From positions 1 through 11,611 of the forward strand of contig RZZF01000025.1 in the NCBI GenBank assembly GCA_009929975.1: a DNA stretch of 11,611 nt, written 5' to 3'. Position numbers and translations under genes: made by a program. A model generated the notes under the pieces. It saw only the letters and a program-made list of their open reading frames with translations. It did not search any database and was not told the origin of the DNA. Positions 1-6,980 of this stretch are shown here, piece after piece (position 1 is the stretch's first letter; each line of letters starts with the position of its first letter). This DNA is from Clostridia bacterium. Lineage in GTDB: Bacteria > Bacillota > Clostridia > Saccharofermentanales > UBA5734.

Positions 1-1
1 A

Positions 2-358
2 TTAAACACATCGGGGATGTCCCGCTCCGAAAAAGAAAGGGCTCCCATACCCCAGATGAACCGAAGTGCCGTTGAATTCCCTTTGACTGCCGCCGGCTCG
101 GCACTGGAAGCGGATTTTGTTTTGTCCAACAAGGGCAAAAGCCCTTTGATCATATATAAGATTGACACCAGCCACGACGGCATTGCGGTAGCAATACCCC
201 GTACCATAGCACCCGGATCGGAAGCCCCCGTTAAGGTGTCCATTCCCGGCTCTGTAACTGGCGGTGCCGGAGAGGTCATTTATACGATAAGCCTGACAAC
301 AAATGCCCCGTCAAGACCTACCGTGAACTTGCTGGTGTACGGAAAAATCAGCCCATGA
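2..358 (+). CDS. DUF1573-type immunoglobulin-like repeat protein, C-terminal part (5' end outside window)
   Basis: The reading frame is open from the left edge, so the protein starts upstream of the window; the ATG at 17 has no ribosome binding site and is just an internal Met. The visible ~118 residues hold one beta-sandwich repeat with DUF1573 hallmarks: a hydrophobic-N-x-G pattern (FVLSNKGKSPLII), a mid-domain PG turn (IAPGSEAPVKVSI), then a strand ending in TTNAPSRPTVNLLVYG. From memory, secreted or periplasmic proteins with two or more such repeats are typical of Bacteroidota, including the lead-in EKERAPIPQM between repeats. The domain ends naturally at the TGA. Its function is unknown; a structural or binding role at the cell surface is usual for Ig-like repeats. 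It fits poorly with the Bacillota-like genes that follow; see the finding on the junction. Family call fairly confident, taxonomic reading less so. Confidence 0.65.
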   Translation, partial: LNTSGMSRSEKERAPIPQMNRSAVEFPLTAAGSALEADFVLSNKGKSPLIIYKIDTSHDGIAVAIPRTIAPGSEAPVKVSIPGSVTGGAGEVIYTISLTTNAPSRPTVNLLVYGKISP

Positions 359-828
359 CAGCTATGGATTTCATCTTAGGATATTCCCTACCACTTCTAG
401 CCATGGCGGTCATCCAATCAGCTATCACGTTTACAGCAGCCGCTCTGCTCGGTCTGCCGCTTTCAATCAACACGCTGGCAGCAATTCTGGCGATTCTCCC
501 CGTTGCCATTCTCTTTGTCGGCCTGGGTCTGCTTTGCGGCAGTTTCCTGAATGATAAAGCAGTAGGCGGCCTCTGTGGTGCACTTCTCACGAATGTCGCA
601 GGCTGGTTTTCCGGTGTTTGGATTCCTCTTGATCTCATCGGTGGAACATTCAAAAAAATAGCGGAAGCACTTCCTTTCTATCATAGCGTGGAAGCAGCAA
701 AGGGAGCTCTTCAAGGACAATCTGCCGCAACGATACCACACCTCTCCATCGTGATGGGGTATGCAATTATAATTTATTCGCTGGCGATGCTGGTTTTCCG
801 CCGCAAAATGCGAAGCGATAAGCAGTAG
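355..828 (+). CDS. ABC-2 type transporter permease, C-terminal part (N-terminus missing)
   Basis: Encodes 157 residues, very hydrophobic, with about four membrane segments (roughly 6-30, 38-62, 70-92 and 128-148) and a basic tail (RRKMRSDKQ). The opening MDFILGYSLPL matches the segment that follows the cytoplasmic loop in ABC-2 membrane proteins, and the GVWIPLDLIGGTFKKIAEALPFYHSVEAAKG region is the typical re-entrant part before the last helix. Such permeases are normally about 240-260 residues, so around 100 residues including the first helices are absent. No ribosome binding site precedes the ATG, and the ATG overlaps the stop of the DUF1573 frame. I see this as a 5'-truncated gene, possibly non-functional, that would have paired with an ATP-binding subunit in a drug or lipid exporter. 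No ATPase gene is present in the window. Confidence 0.7.
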   Translation: MTAMDFILGYSLPLLAMAVIQSAITFTAAALLGLPLSINTLAAILAILPVAILFVGLGLLCGSFLNDKAVGGLCGALLTNVAGWFSGVWIPLDLIGGTFKKIAEALPFYHSVEAAKGALQGQSAATIPHLSIVMGYAIIIYSLAMLVFRRKMRSDKQ

Positions 829-1193
829 CCTGGTCAGGGAACATCTCTTGATCGGTTAACAACATAAAATAGTGCGCAACGCTGATACCGAATCTATTAC
901 GGTGATTCATTTTCCATTCAATAGTGGTATGATTAGCCTGATGAATATCAAGTTATATTTGTCTTATTAGTTCAGGCCTCACAGTCGTCTTCCTCGCAGA
1001 AAACCTTTCGCATGTATGAAAAAAGCGCTGTTACATTGAATCACATGCCTGATAAGTTCGTATTTCATATCGGTGATCCAAATACATAATCAATTTTTGC
1101 TGGTGTCATTGTTCAGCGGTTCTGTTCACTTGTAACGAATCGTCTCATTGCTGTGTTGACTTGCAACATGAACAAACTTGTTTGAGGTGTTTT
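829..1193. other. Intergenic stretch without a recognisable gene
   Basis: This 365-base stretch between the permease fragment and the SDR has stops in all frames, no credible small gene and no tRNA-like fold that I can find. It is AT-richer than the coding regions around it. A weak promoter candidate for the SDR is ATTTCA (1062-1067), 17 bases, then CATAAT (1085-1090), which would give a leader of about 100 bases; the -35 match is poor. A consensus-like TTGACT at 1156-1161 has no acceptable -10 box. No T-run hairpin follows the permease stop. Confidence 0.5.
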
Positions 1194-2003
1194 ATGTATA
1201 ATCTAGCTGGAAAAGTATTGATTGTAACAGGGGCAGGCAGTGGCATGGGGCGCGCACTGACTTTGCATCTGATCAAAAAAGGTATCAGAGTGGCTGCTTG
1301 TGATATCAACGAGAGAACCCTTGAAGAAACAAAAAAGCTGGTATCCGATCCACATCTGATCAGAACGTATGTTGCCGATATTGCCAATCATCAGCAGGCA
1401 TCGGATCTGCCCGGAATCGTCAAGGAAGATTTTAAGGATTTGCATGGAATCATCAATAATGCCGGGATCATTCAGCCATTTGTCAAATTTATGGAGTTAT
1501 CAGAATCAGCCATCGAGCGGGTGATGCAAATTAATTTCTACGGAGTCATTGACTTAACCCGATCAACCATTCAGGAACTAAATAGAAACACAGACACCTA
1601 TATCGTGAACGTGTCATCCATGGGTGGTTTTCTGCCTGTTACGGGTCAGGCCATCTATGGCGCCAGTAAGGTAGCGGTCAAACTGTTTACTGAAGCGCTA
1701 TATGGTGAGATGAAAGAGACACTTGTGCATGTATCCGTGGTCTTTCCTGGTGCGATCGAAACGAACATCGCTGCCAACTCGATGGAGGACAAGGGCAATC
1801 AACAGGCACAGCTGTCGTCCGATGCAAAGCATAAAATGACGAAACCCGACGATGCGGCAGACATGATCATCAAGGGAATCGAAAACGGCAAACTGAGAAT
1901 TTTCGTTGGCAGTGATGCGAAAATGATGGATAAATTCTATCGATTGATGCCAGTCAGATCAATCGATAAGATGGCAGACATGATCCGAAAAATGACCGCC
2001 TGA
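1194..2003 (+). CDS. Short-chain dehydrogenase/reductase (classical SDR)
   Basis: Encodes 269 residues with the full classical SDR set: the dinucleotide loop TGAGSGMG at residues 12-19, NNAG at 88-91, the catalytic tetrad N114, S142, Y155 and K159 (SSMGG and YGASK), and the PG turn at 185-186. An aspartate at the end of the second strand (D37, AACDINE) usually selects NAD(H) over NADP(H). It is a soluble cytoplasmic oxidoreductase acting on an alcohol/carbonyl pair; the substrate cannot be read from sequence. The start is the ATG at 1194, with GAGGTG six bases upstream of a T-rich spacer; the frame extends to a TTG at 1161 but that has no ribosome binding site. The last ~50 residues are basic and Met-rich, a tail seen in SDRs acting on hydrophobic substrates. 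It lies 64 bases upstream of an FAD oxidoreductase on the same strand, so the two may serve one oxidation pathway. Confidence 0.93.
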   Translation: MYNLAGKVLIVTGAGSGMGRALTLHLIKKGIRVAACDINERTLEETKKLVSDPHLIRTYVADIANHQQASDLPGIVKEDFKDLHGIINNAGIIQPFVKFMELSESAIERVMQINFYGVIDLTRSTIQELNRNTDTYIVNVSSMGGFLPVTGQAIYGASKVAVKLFTEALYGEMKETLVHVSVVFPGAIETNIAANSMEDKGNQQAQLSSDAKHKMTKPDDAADMIIKGIENGKLRIFVGSDAKMMDKFYRLMPVRSIDKMADMIRKMTA

Positions 2004-2004
2004 A

Positions 2005-2035
2005 TTGAACACCTACCTGAATTTTGCAGTATACT
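2005..2035 (+). promoter_or_regulatory. Possible sigma-70 type promoter for the FAD oxidoreductase
   Basis: TTGAAC (2005-2010) and TATACT (2030-2035) match four of six and five of six consensus positions. The spacer is 19 bases, longer than ideal. It sits directly after the SDR stop and 33 bases before the next start, so the second gene could be read separately or together with the SDR. Weak evidence. Confidence 0.3.
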
Positions 2036-2067
2036 GTTGATTATCGATCATTGCAGGAGAAATTGAC

Positions 2068-3363
2068 ATGAATCATCAACAGACAATTGAAACCAAATCG
2101 ACTGACCATTACGATGTTCTGGTCTGCGGTGGTGGTACTGCTGGATCCATCGCGGCCATCCAGGCAGCCAGAGCAGGCGCAAAAACCATTCTGATCGAGT
2201 CCGGCAGCCAGCTGGGAGGTACGATAACGACCGGTGGCGTTTCATTCCCCGGTCTGTTTCATGCTCACGGCCGGCAGATCATCAGGGGGATCGGCTGGGA
2301 ATTGATTGAAGCCGCCGTTCAGTTGAATGATGATCACCTGCAGGATTTCACGAAACCTTATCAACATCATCCGGAACACCAGATTCATGTAAACCCGTAT
2401 ATCTATGCCCTTCTGTGTGAAGAAAAGTGTCTTGAGGCCGGTGTTCATATCAGATATTACGAAACACCTGTCAATGCGATGTTTGACGGCACTCAATGGA
2501 TCGTCGACGTATCAGGGAAAGGAACGTCGTCCAGGCTGTTCTGCCATCAGTTGATCGATTGTACCGGCAACGCGCTTCTGGCTCAAATCGCGGCCTATGA
2601 TGTCTTTCATTCCGAGCCCTGCCAGCCCGGCTCGGTCATGTTCAAATTAGCTGGGTACGACATCAGTACACTCAATATGACACTGATACGCAGTGAATAT
2701 CAAAAAGCACTGGAGGATGGTGTTATTTCACAAAGTATGTTTTACCATGACATCGCGACCTTGCTGCGGATTTCTCATCACAGTTCGAAAGCGGCATTGG
2801 CGGCCAATCACATCCATGGCGCTGATTCGACGACGTCAATCACCCACACAGCAGCTAATCTGAATGGCCGTCATTCACTTTTGCGCCTGCTGCGTTTTCT
2901 CAGAACATTTCCCGGCCTGGAACATACGACACTGTATTCAATGGCCGCTGAAACCAGCATCCGGGAAACCTACAGAATTCATGGTCTTCACGTGATCACA
3001 GCCGATGAGTACGTCAATGCCATTCGCTATGAGGATGGCATCTGTTACGCGTTCTATCCGCTGGATTTGCATGATGAAAATGGAATACGCCCGGAGCCGC
3101 TCGAATCGGGTCGTGTCCCCTCAATACCCCTTCGTGCGCTGATACCGGATAACAGTCATCATTTTCTGGTCGCCGGGCGCTGTGTCAGCAGCGACCAGAT
3201 GGCCAATTCTGCGCTCCGGGTAGCCGCTCCCTGTATGGCCATGGGGCAGGCTGCAGGTGCCACGGCCGCTCTGGCTTCACGCCATGGAATCAACCCGCTG
3301 GACATCCCGATTCGTGAAATTCACTCACTGCTGCGGCAACATGACGCGATCCTGCCGGTCTGA
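2068..3363 (+). CDS. FAD-dependent oxidoreductase (FAD_oxidored / fumarate reductase-succinate dehydrogenase flavoprotein-like)
   Basis: Encodes 431 residues with an N-terminal Rossmann FAD-binding fold: strand DVLVCGGGTAGSIAA with the GxGxxG-like loop at residues 21-26, an acidic residue at the end of strand two (ILIE, E44) to hold the adenosine ribose, and the LGGTITTGG segment at 49-57. The C-terminal FAD contact is also clear at about 366-403: FLVAGRCVSSDQMANSALR, then a GQAAG motif. This arrangement is that of the FAD_oxidored family (PF12831-like), whose substrates are mostly unknown. There is no signal peptide, so it is cytoplasmic. The start at 2068 has AGGAG with a seven-base spacer. 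The middle (about 200-330) is rich in His and Ser and carries no motif I can name. Its position behind an SDR suggests a joint redox route for a small metabolite, which is inference. Confidence 0.88.
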   Translation: MNHQQTIETKSTDHYDVLVCGGGTAGSIAAIQAARAGAKTILIESGSQLGGTITTGGVSFPGLFHAHGRQIIRGIGWELIEAAVQLNDDHLQDFTKPYQHHPEHQIHVNPYIYALLCEEKCLEAGVHIRYYETPVNAMFDGTQWIVDVSGKGTSSRLFCHQLIDCTGNALLAQIAAYDVFHSEPCQPGSVMFKLAGYDISTLNMTLIRSEYQKALEDGVISQSMFYHDIATLLRISHHSSKAALAANHIHGADSTTSITHTAANLNGRHSLLRLLRFLRTFPGLEHTTLYSMAAETSIRETYRIHGLHVITADEYVNAIRYEDGICYAFYPLDLHDENGIRPEPLESGRVPSIPLRALIPDNSHHFLVAGRCVSSDQMANSALRVAAPCMAMGQAAGATAALASRHGINPLDIPIREIHSLLRQHDAILPV

Positions 3364-3391
3364 CCGACGGCCGTCGGATGGTCCGGTTTTA
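3364..3391 (+). terminator. Weak terminator candidate / GC palindrome between convergent genes
   Basis: Just after the FAD oxidoreductase stop lies a perfect 14-base palindrome, CCGACGGCCGTCGG (3364-3377), followed by a small CGGA-TGG-TCCG hairpin and a four-T run (3387-3390). It could end plus-strand transcription. It has no T-run on the minus strand, so it is not a convincing two-way terminator. The two convergent genes are only 25 bases apart. Confidence 0.35.
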
Positions 3392-3727
3392 TGGGTGGCT
3401 GCTCCTCTCTGCCCGGCTCAGCCATGCTTCCAAAATCACACCATACACAATGCCGGCGATGAAGCTGACAGGATCCTGGAATCCGGTTGAACTGTAGAAC
3501 GCAAAGGAAACCAGAAGACCGAGAACGGCACCGCGGATCAAGGCCTTGTTGCGCGGAACGGTGGGCCAGGGCGCACCGACGGCAAGACCGATGATCACCC
3601 GGTTATACCAAAGAGAAAACACAAATTCCGGCGAAGCGCTCATACCGGAGCGGATATACGCCCCCGCGACACAGATCAGACCCAGCAGAGCCCCTCCGAT
3701 CAGCGCGATTTTCATTCTTCTGTTCAT
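3389..3727 (-). CDS. Small multi-pass membrane protein of unknown function
   Basis: Encodes 112 residues. I do not recognise a named family. There are about four hydrophobic segments (residues 6-24, 36-52, 64-80 and 86-102), separated by a short basic loop (PRNKALIRG), and the C-terminus is polar (SRAERSSHP). Features that look conserved are FSLWYNRVIIG, a GAPWP turn and FYSSTGFQDPVSFIAGIVYG. The start is the ATG at 3727, because AAGGAG stands five bases before it; the frame runs 18 codons further upstream without a ribosome binding site. It follows the short TspO gene by 46 bases on the same strand and probably shares its transcript. A partnership between the two small membrane proteins is inference only. 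It is the last gene of the minus-strand set. Confidence 0.75.
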   Translation of the reverse strand: MNRRMKIALIGGALLGLICVAGAYIRSGMSASPEFVFSLWYNRVIIGLAVGAPWPTVPRNKALIRGAVLGLLVSFAFYSSTGFQDPVSFIAGIVYGVILEAWLSRAERSSHP

Positions 3728-3773
3728 TCTGACTCCTTTCGGTCCTGAACCAGGCCTCCCACTGAGACAACGG

Positions 3774-4079
3774 TCAGGCACCCGCTTGCTTGTTTCGATT
3801 CATCCACGTTATGCTCAATTGCAGTCCGGTGGCAAACGCAACCCACAACAGATAAGGACTGTTCAGCACAGCGATCCAGGCAGCGAATGGATAAATCGCG
3901 ATCATCGCCCAGATCAACGTAAGCAACACCAGCCAGGAAATCTGCGATTTCGCAAACATCAAAACCGCCGCACCATAGGTGAACACAATCCCGATATATA
4001 AGACAAGCCATACGGGACCAAAGATCCAGCCGGGAGGTGCCCACGAGGGTTTGGTTAACTGCTGGTACCACTGATTCAT
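3774..4079 (-). CDS. Short TspO/MBR-family (tryptophan-rich sensory) membrane protein
   Basis: Encodes 101 residues. The TspO signature is clear: WYQQLTKPSWAPPGWIFGPVW at residues 4-24, with the KPxWxPP motif, and PYLLWVAFATGLQLSITWMN at 75-94, which matches the fifth helix of TspO. TspO proteins are normally 150-165 residues with five helices and bind tetrapyrroles or cholesterol-like ligands in the membrane. Here helix 1 is absent and the middle is too short, leaving about three helices (18-42, 48-70 and 74-93). The start is firm: AGGAG, seven-base spacer, ATG at 4079, and only 35 bases separate it from the upstream gene, so no missing N-terminus can be hidden there. No frameshift explains the loss. 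It may be a natural minimal form that multimerises, or a decayed TspO. It is co-directional with the sugar dehydrogenase and the small membrane gene. Confidence 0.8.
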   Translation of the reverse strand: MNQWYQQLTKPSWAPPGWIFGPVWLVLYIGIVFTYGAAVLMFAKSQISWLVLLTLIWAMIAIYPFAAWIAVLNSPYLLWVAFATGLQLSITWMNRNKQAGA

Positions 4080-4114
4080 TTTGATTCTCCTGTACGATAC
4101 ATCGTCCTGTCTGA

Positions 4115-5446
4115 TCAGCCAATCCGGTACAGATGGCCTTGATCCGTCACCGCGTAGAGATAGCCATCCTGCGCCGCCGTGACGTCACGAAAGCGCTGAC
4201 CCTCAGAGGCCAGCAGGCGTTCTTCACCGACCACCCGATGGTCTTCGATCACCAGCCGCGCGATATGCTGTCCGCGCAACCCTCCGATGAACAGATTATT
4301 TTCCCATTCCGGGACTCTCCTGAAAGGATAGAAAGTCATACCACTCGGAGCCAGCACCGGATCCCAGTAATAGACAGGCTGCGCCATGCCGTCTTTGACG
4401 GTCAGAGCTCCTGGAATCGGCTCGCCGGAATACTCAATTCCATAACTGATGACCGGCCAGCCATGATTTTCACCGGCATTGATGAGATTCAGCTCATCAC
4501 CACCGCGTGGACCCATCTCACTTATCCAGAGCTCTCCGGTTGCAGGATGGATATCCATGCCCTGAACATTACGGTGGCCATATGAATAGATTTCCGGTAG
4601 CACGTCCGCCTGACCAATGAAAGGATTGCCCGGCACCGGCTCACCTTCGGTCGTTATATGAACAATTTTTCCATATCCGTTGTCGAGCAGCTGAGCATAC
4701 GGCCTTGTCGCAAGATCAGAACGTTCGCCGGTGGAAACAAAAAGATGCCCCCTCTTGTCAAAGACAATCCGGCTGCCAAAATGCATGCTGTTGTCATAAT
4801 AAGGGATGGCACGCCAGATGATCTCGACCTGTTCAACTGACCGTTCATCAGCGGATAATCGGCCGCGGGCGACAGCGGTCAGCGAACCGTCGCCGGTCAT
4901 TTCTGCCAATGTGAAATAAAGCAGACGGCTGACGGAAAAGTCAGGTGAAGGCAAGACATCAAGAAGGCCGCCCTGTCCGCGGTCATCAACCGGCGGGAAT
5001 CCACCGATTGGCAGGCTCAGTTCACCTGTGCTCGAGACGATGCGGATTTGACCCGCTTTTTCAGTCACCACAAGTCGACCGTCCGGCAACGCGGCAACCG
5101 CCCAGGGACTTTCCAGTTCATCCGTCAGGACAACCACTTCATATGGCGTTGTTGTCACAACACCGGGAGCTCGTGTCTGGCCGGTAAAAGCCGGTTCATA
5201 ATCTGTATTCGGTGGATTGTCCTCGACCGGAGGCCGCAAAATAAGTTCTGTTGTACTGGCTGGAAGGTGAGTTTCTTCCGGCACGGTCGTTGATTCATCA
5301 GTGGACGATTCAGACGTCGTCGGATCACGGGTTGTGTCTGTCACATTCGTCGCAGAAGGCATGTCCGACAGACGGTCTGTCTGGCCACAGGCACTAAGCA
5401 ACAGCAGTGCTATCAGAATCGGCAGCAGCATTCTTGTGAATTTCAC
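4115..5446 (-). CDS. PQQ-dependent aldose sugar dehydrogenase-like lipoprotein (YliI type)
   Basis: Encodes 443 residues. The N-terminus is a lipoprotein signal: charged VKFTR, hydrophobic core, lipobox LLSAC with Cys20. A Thr/Ser/Pro/Glu-rich linker (about 21-75) would hold the domain off the membrane. A six-bladed beta-propeller of the soluble glucose dehydrogenase family follows, opening with ESPWAVAALPDGRLVVTE and then GQGGLLDVLPSPDF. The catalytic His is present (SMHFGSRIVFD, about H222), as is the PQQ-binding Arg (SYGHRNVQG, about R292), then GPRGGDELN and GQRFRDV near the end. Family members oxidise aldoses outside the membrane, passing electrons to an acceptor. The GTG start at 5446 is preferred: GAGG lies eight bases upstream of it but only two before the ATG at 5452. 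The frame stays open to 5521, overlapping the isomerase. No PQQ synthesis gene is visible, so the cofactor may be scavenged or the role changed. Confidence 0.88.
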   Translation of the reverse strand: MKFTRMLLPILIALLLLSACGQTDRLSDMPSATNVTDTTRDPTTSESSTDESTTVPEETHLPASTTELILRPPVEDNPPNTDYEPAFTGQTRAPGVVTTTPYEVVVLTDELESPWAVAALPDGRLVVTEKAGQIRIVSSTGELSLPIGGFPPVDDRGQGGLLDVLPSPDFSVSRLLYFTLAEMTGDGSLTAVARGRLSADERSVEQVEIIWRAIPYYDNSMHFGSRIVFDKRGHLFVSTGERSDLATRPYAQLLDNGYGKIVHITTEGEPVPGNPFIGQADVLPEIYSYGHRNVQGMDIHPATGELWISEMGPRGGDELNLINAGENHGWPVISYGIEYSGEPIPGALTVKDGMAQPVYYWDPVLAPSGMTFYPFRRVPEWENNLFIGGLRGQHIARLVIEDHRVVGEERLLASEGQRFRDVTAAQDGYLYAVTDQGHLYRIG

Positions 5447-5454
5447 AGGCATGA

Positions 5455-5458
5455 CCTC
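5455..5458 (-). promoter_or_regulatory. Ribosome binding site deciding the sugar dehydrogenase start
   Basis: GAGG on the minus strand. It stands eight bases before a GTG (5446-5444) that opens a typical short lipoprotein signal, and only two bases before the in-frame ATG (5452-5450). The spacing favours GTG. Upstream ATG codons at 5521 and 5497 have no comparable site. Confidence 0.5.
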
Positions 5459-5498
5459 GTCATCATTGATTGTGGCCGCTCGATCGGCAAAATCCATT

Positions 5499-6275
5499 TC
5501 ACTTCGCTTTTTGTGCCGCATGGGCGACGATTCGTTTTAAATCCGCTGCATCCTCCAGAAATTGATCAACCGAATCGTTTTTGACAAATTCCAGCAACGC
5601 ATATCGATCGCCATTCAATCGGGTGATTTCGTCCATATATGGCATCCATTCCAGCTCACCCTGCGCGAGCGCAAATTGACCCGTTTCACGCCAGTGGAAC
5701 ACATGAACATTGCTGATCCAGGGCGTGATGGCCTGCAGGCTGATCAATCGCTCTTGTTCATCTAAATGGATCGGCGGCTGCCAGTAGCAAAACACATTGG
5801 GATGTCCAATTTCGTGAAGCAGCCGCGCGGCTGACTCACTCGAATCCGTCAGGGTATTGGCATGGTACTCGAACGACACACGAATATTCTGCTCTCCGGC
5901 CAGATCCGCAATGAATCGGGTTTCCTCAATCATTGACTGCCAGACCGACTCGTCTGTTGCGCCAGACGGCCGATTTCCGGCCCATACACGAATGTTGGGT
6001 GCCTCCAGGGCGGATGCGGTTTGCAAAACCTTTATAAATGAGGTTTCGATATTATCATTGGTTCCAACTTTGTAATATGATCCGTAGGAGGCAACCTTCA
6101 AACCAGCCTTTCGTGTGGCTGAACCAACCGCTTCGGCCGTCTTAATGGCACCATGTGGAACATGAATGTCACCGCCCCACTCGATTGACTGCAAATTGGC
6201 TCTCACTGCTAAGGCGATAATCTCATCTGCAGTCAAATGTCTGAATGTGACGGAAACAACACCGGATAATATCAT
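5499..6275 (-). CDS. Sugar phosphate isomerase/epimerase-like TIM-barrel protein
   Basis: Encodes 258 residues of the AP-endonuclease-2 / xylose-isomerase-like TIM barrel. Recognisable strand ends are SIEWGGDIHVPHG (30-42), KVASYGSYYKVG (60-71), PNIRVWAGN (93-101), VSFEYHANTLTD (133-144), NVHVFHWRE (189-197) and YALLEFVKND (225-234). In this superfamily a divalent metal is held by acidic and His residues at strand ends. E136, H192 or H194, and E229 fit, while the position usually held by Asp lies in FCYWQPPIH and appears to be Gln or absent. It is cytoplasmic and likely isomerises or epimerises a sugar or sugar acid derivative. The start at 6275 has GGAG with a seven-base spacer. It lies 60 bases after the phosphoribosyltransferase and 52 bases before the dehydrogenase start, same strand. 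Substrate unknown. Confidence 0.85.
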   Translation of the reverse strand: MILSGVVSVTFRHLTADEIIALAVRANLQSIEWGGDIHVPHGAIKTAEAVGSATRKAGLKVASYGSYYKVGTNDNIETSFIKVLQTASALEAPNIRVWAGNRPSGATDESVWQSMIEETRFIADLAGEQNIRVSFEYHANTLTDSSESAARLLHEIGHPNVFCYWQPPIHLDEQERLISLQAITPWISNVHVFHWRETGQFALAQGELEWMPYMDEITRLNGDRYALLEFVKNDSVDQFLEDAADLKRIVAHAAQKAK

Positions 6276-6335
6276 CTGTACACTCCATAACGATCAACAA
6301 GCTGAAGTCAACGATTTTCGCGTTTTATGGCCGGG

Positions 6336-6980
6336 TCACATCGTGATACAGCCATCATGAATGATGATGCCATCCAGTTTTTGACCCTCCTGACACATTG
6401 AGCAGTCACCGGGCCGGAATAATTCGTAGCCAAGGATATCGTTCTTCGTAAACATGGCAAATATTTTCTGCCCGTTTGAAGCCTCATTGGCATTGAAAAG
6501 AGCTGAAATGCCGACCAGCTGCGCACCATAATATGACAAACAGTCCAGCGCGCTGTTCAAGGTGATCCCGGTGGATACAGAGGAGATCAACAGGATGATA
6601 TTACGATGGCTGATCAATTTTTGCAGATCAGCCGGGAACATCAGCTTGCGTTCCGTGTTGCGCAGCGGAATGACAACATGAATCGCCATGTCTTCATCGG
6701 TGATCAAAGTTCCGCTGTCCAGAAGGACTTCCGCCATGTACGCGCCAATGACCTCGGTTCCTTCCATACAGACAATAGTATCAACCAGCGCACCGGCCAG
6801 ATAAGGCTGAGCCAATTCCTCAGCCACTTCTTTGGCAATCAGCGCGTTGGTTTTGAGATTGTTCAGATCGAGATAATGTGTCATATGGGCATGACTCGTT
6901 GAAAAATGACCCTGTGTTACGTTGATTTTGATGGCCGGATTTTTCGCCAATGAAACAGAAAATGAATGATGTCGCATCAT
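6336..6980 (-). CDS. PyrE-like phosphoribosyltransferase (type I fold, non-canonical PRPP loop)
   Basis: Encodes 214 residues. The order of elements is that of type I phosphoribosyltransferases of a PyrE-like group found in Clostridia: FSTSHAHMTHYLDL (26-39), VDTIVCMEGTEVIGAYMAE (66-84) before the substrate pocket, and the PRPP loop region IILLISSVSTGITLNSALD (128-146). The acidic pair that usually opens the PRPP loop is Ser-Ser here (133-134), although STG is kept. The C-terminus ends in DCSMC (192-196) and a KLDGIIIHDG strand, unlike housekeeping orotate PRTs. It may act in base salvage or modify another pyrimidine-like compound; pyr genes are absent, so a role in UMP synthesis is not supported. 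AGGAGG precedes ATGATG, four bases before the first ATG (6980) and seven before the second (6977), so either may be used. It appears to be first in a minus-strand operon. Confidence 0.8.
   Translation of the reverse strand: MMRHHSFSVSLAKNPAIKINVTQGHFSTSHAHMTHYLDLNNLKTNALIAKEVAEELAQPYLAGALVDTIVCMEGTEVIGAYMAEVLLDSGTLITDEDMAIHVVIPLRNTERKLMFPADLQKLISHRNIILLISSVSTGITLNSALDCLSYYGAQLVGISALFNANEASNGQKIFAMFTKNDILGYELFRPGDCSMCQEGQKLDGIIIHDGCITM

Noticed and set aside
1156..1184. TTGACT as the -35 box of an SDR promoter
   Set aside because: The expected -10 position (TGTTTG) is very poor and lies on the ribosome binding site.
829..1193. A tRNA, small RNA or insertion-sequence remnant in the intergenic stretch
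   Set aside because: No cloverleaf, terminal inverted repeats or transposase fragments were found by eye.
3724..4122. A 132-residue minus-strand open frame overlapping the short TspO gene
   Set aside because: It is the shifted frame of the TspO region; its protein has no motif or membrane segments, and the TspO frame has the ribosome binding site and family signature.
4133..4585. A 150-residue plus-strand open frame inside the sugar dehydrogenase
   Set aside because: It is antisense to the conserved propeller sequence and has no family features.
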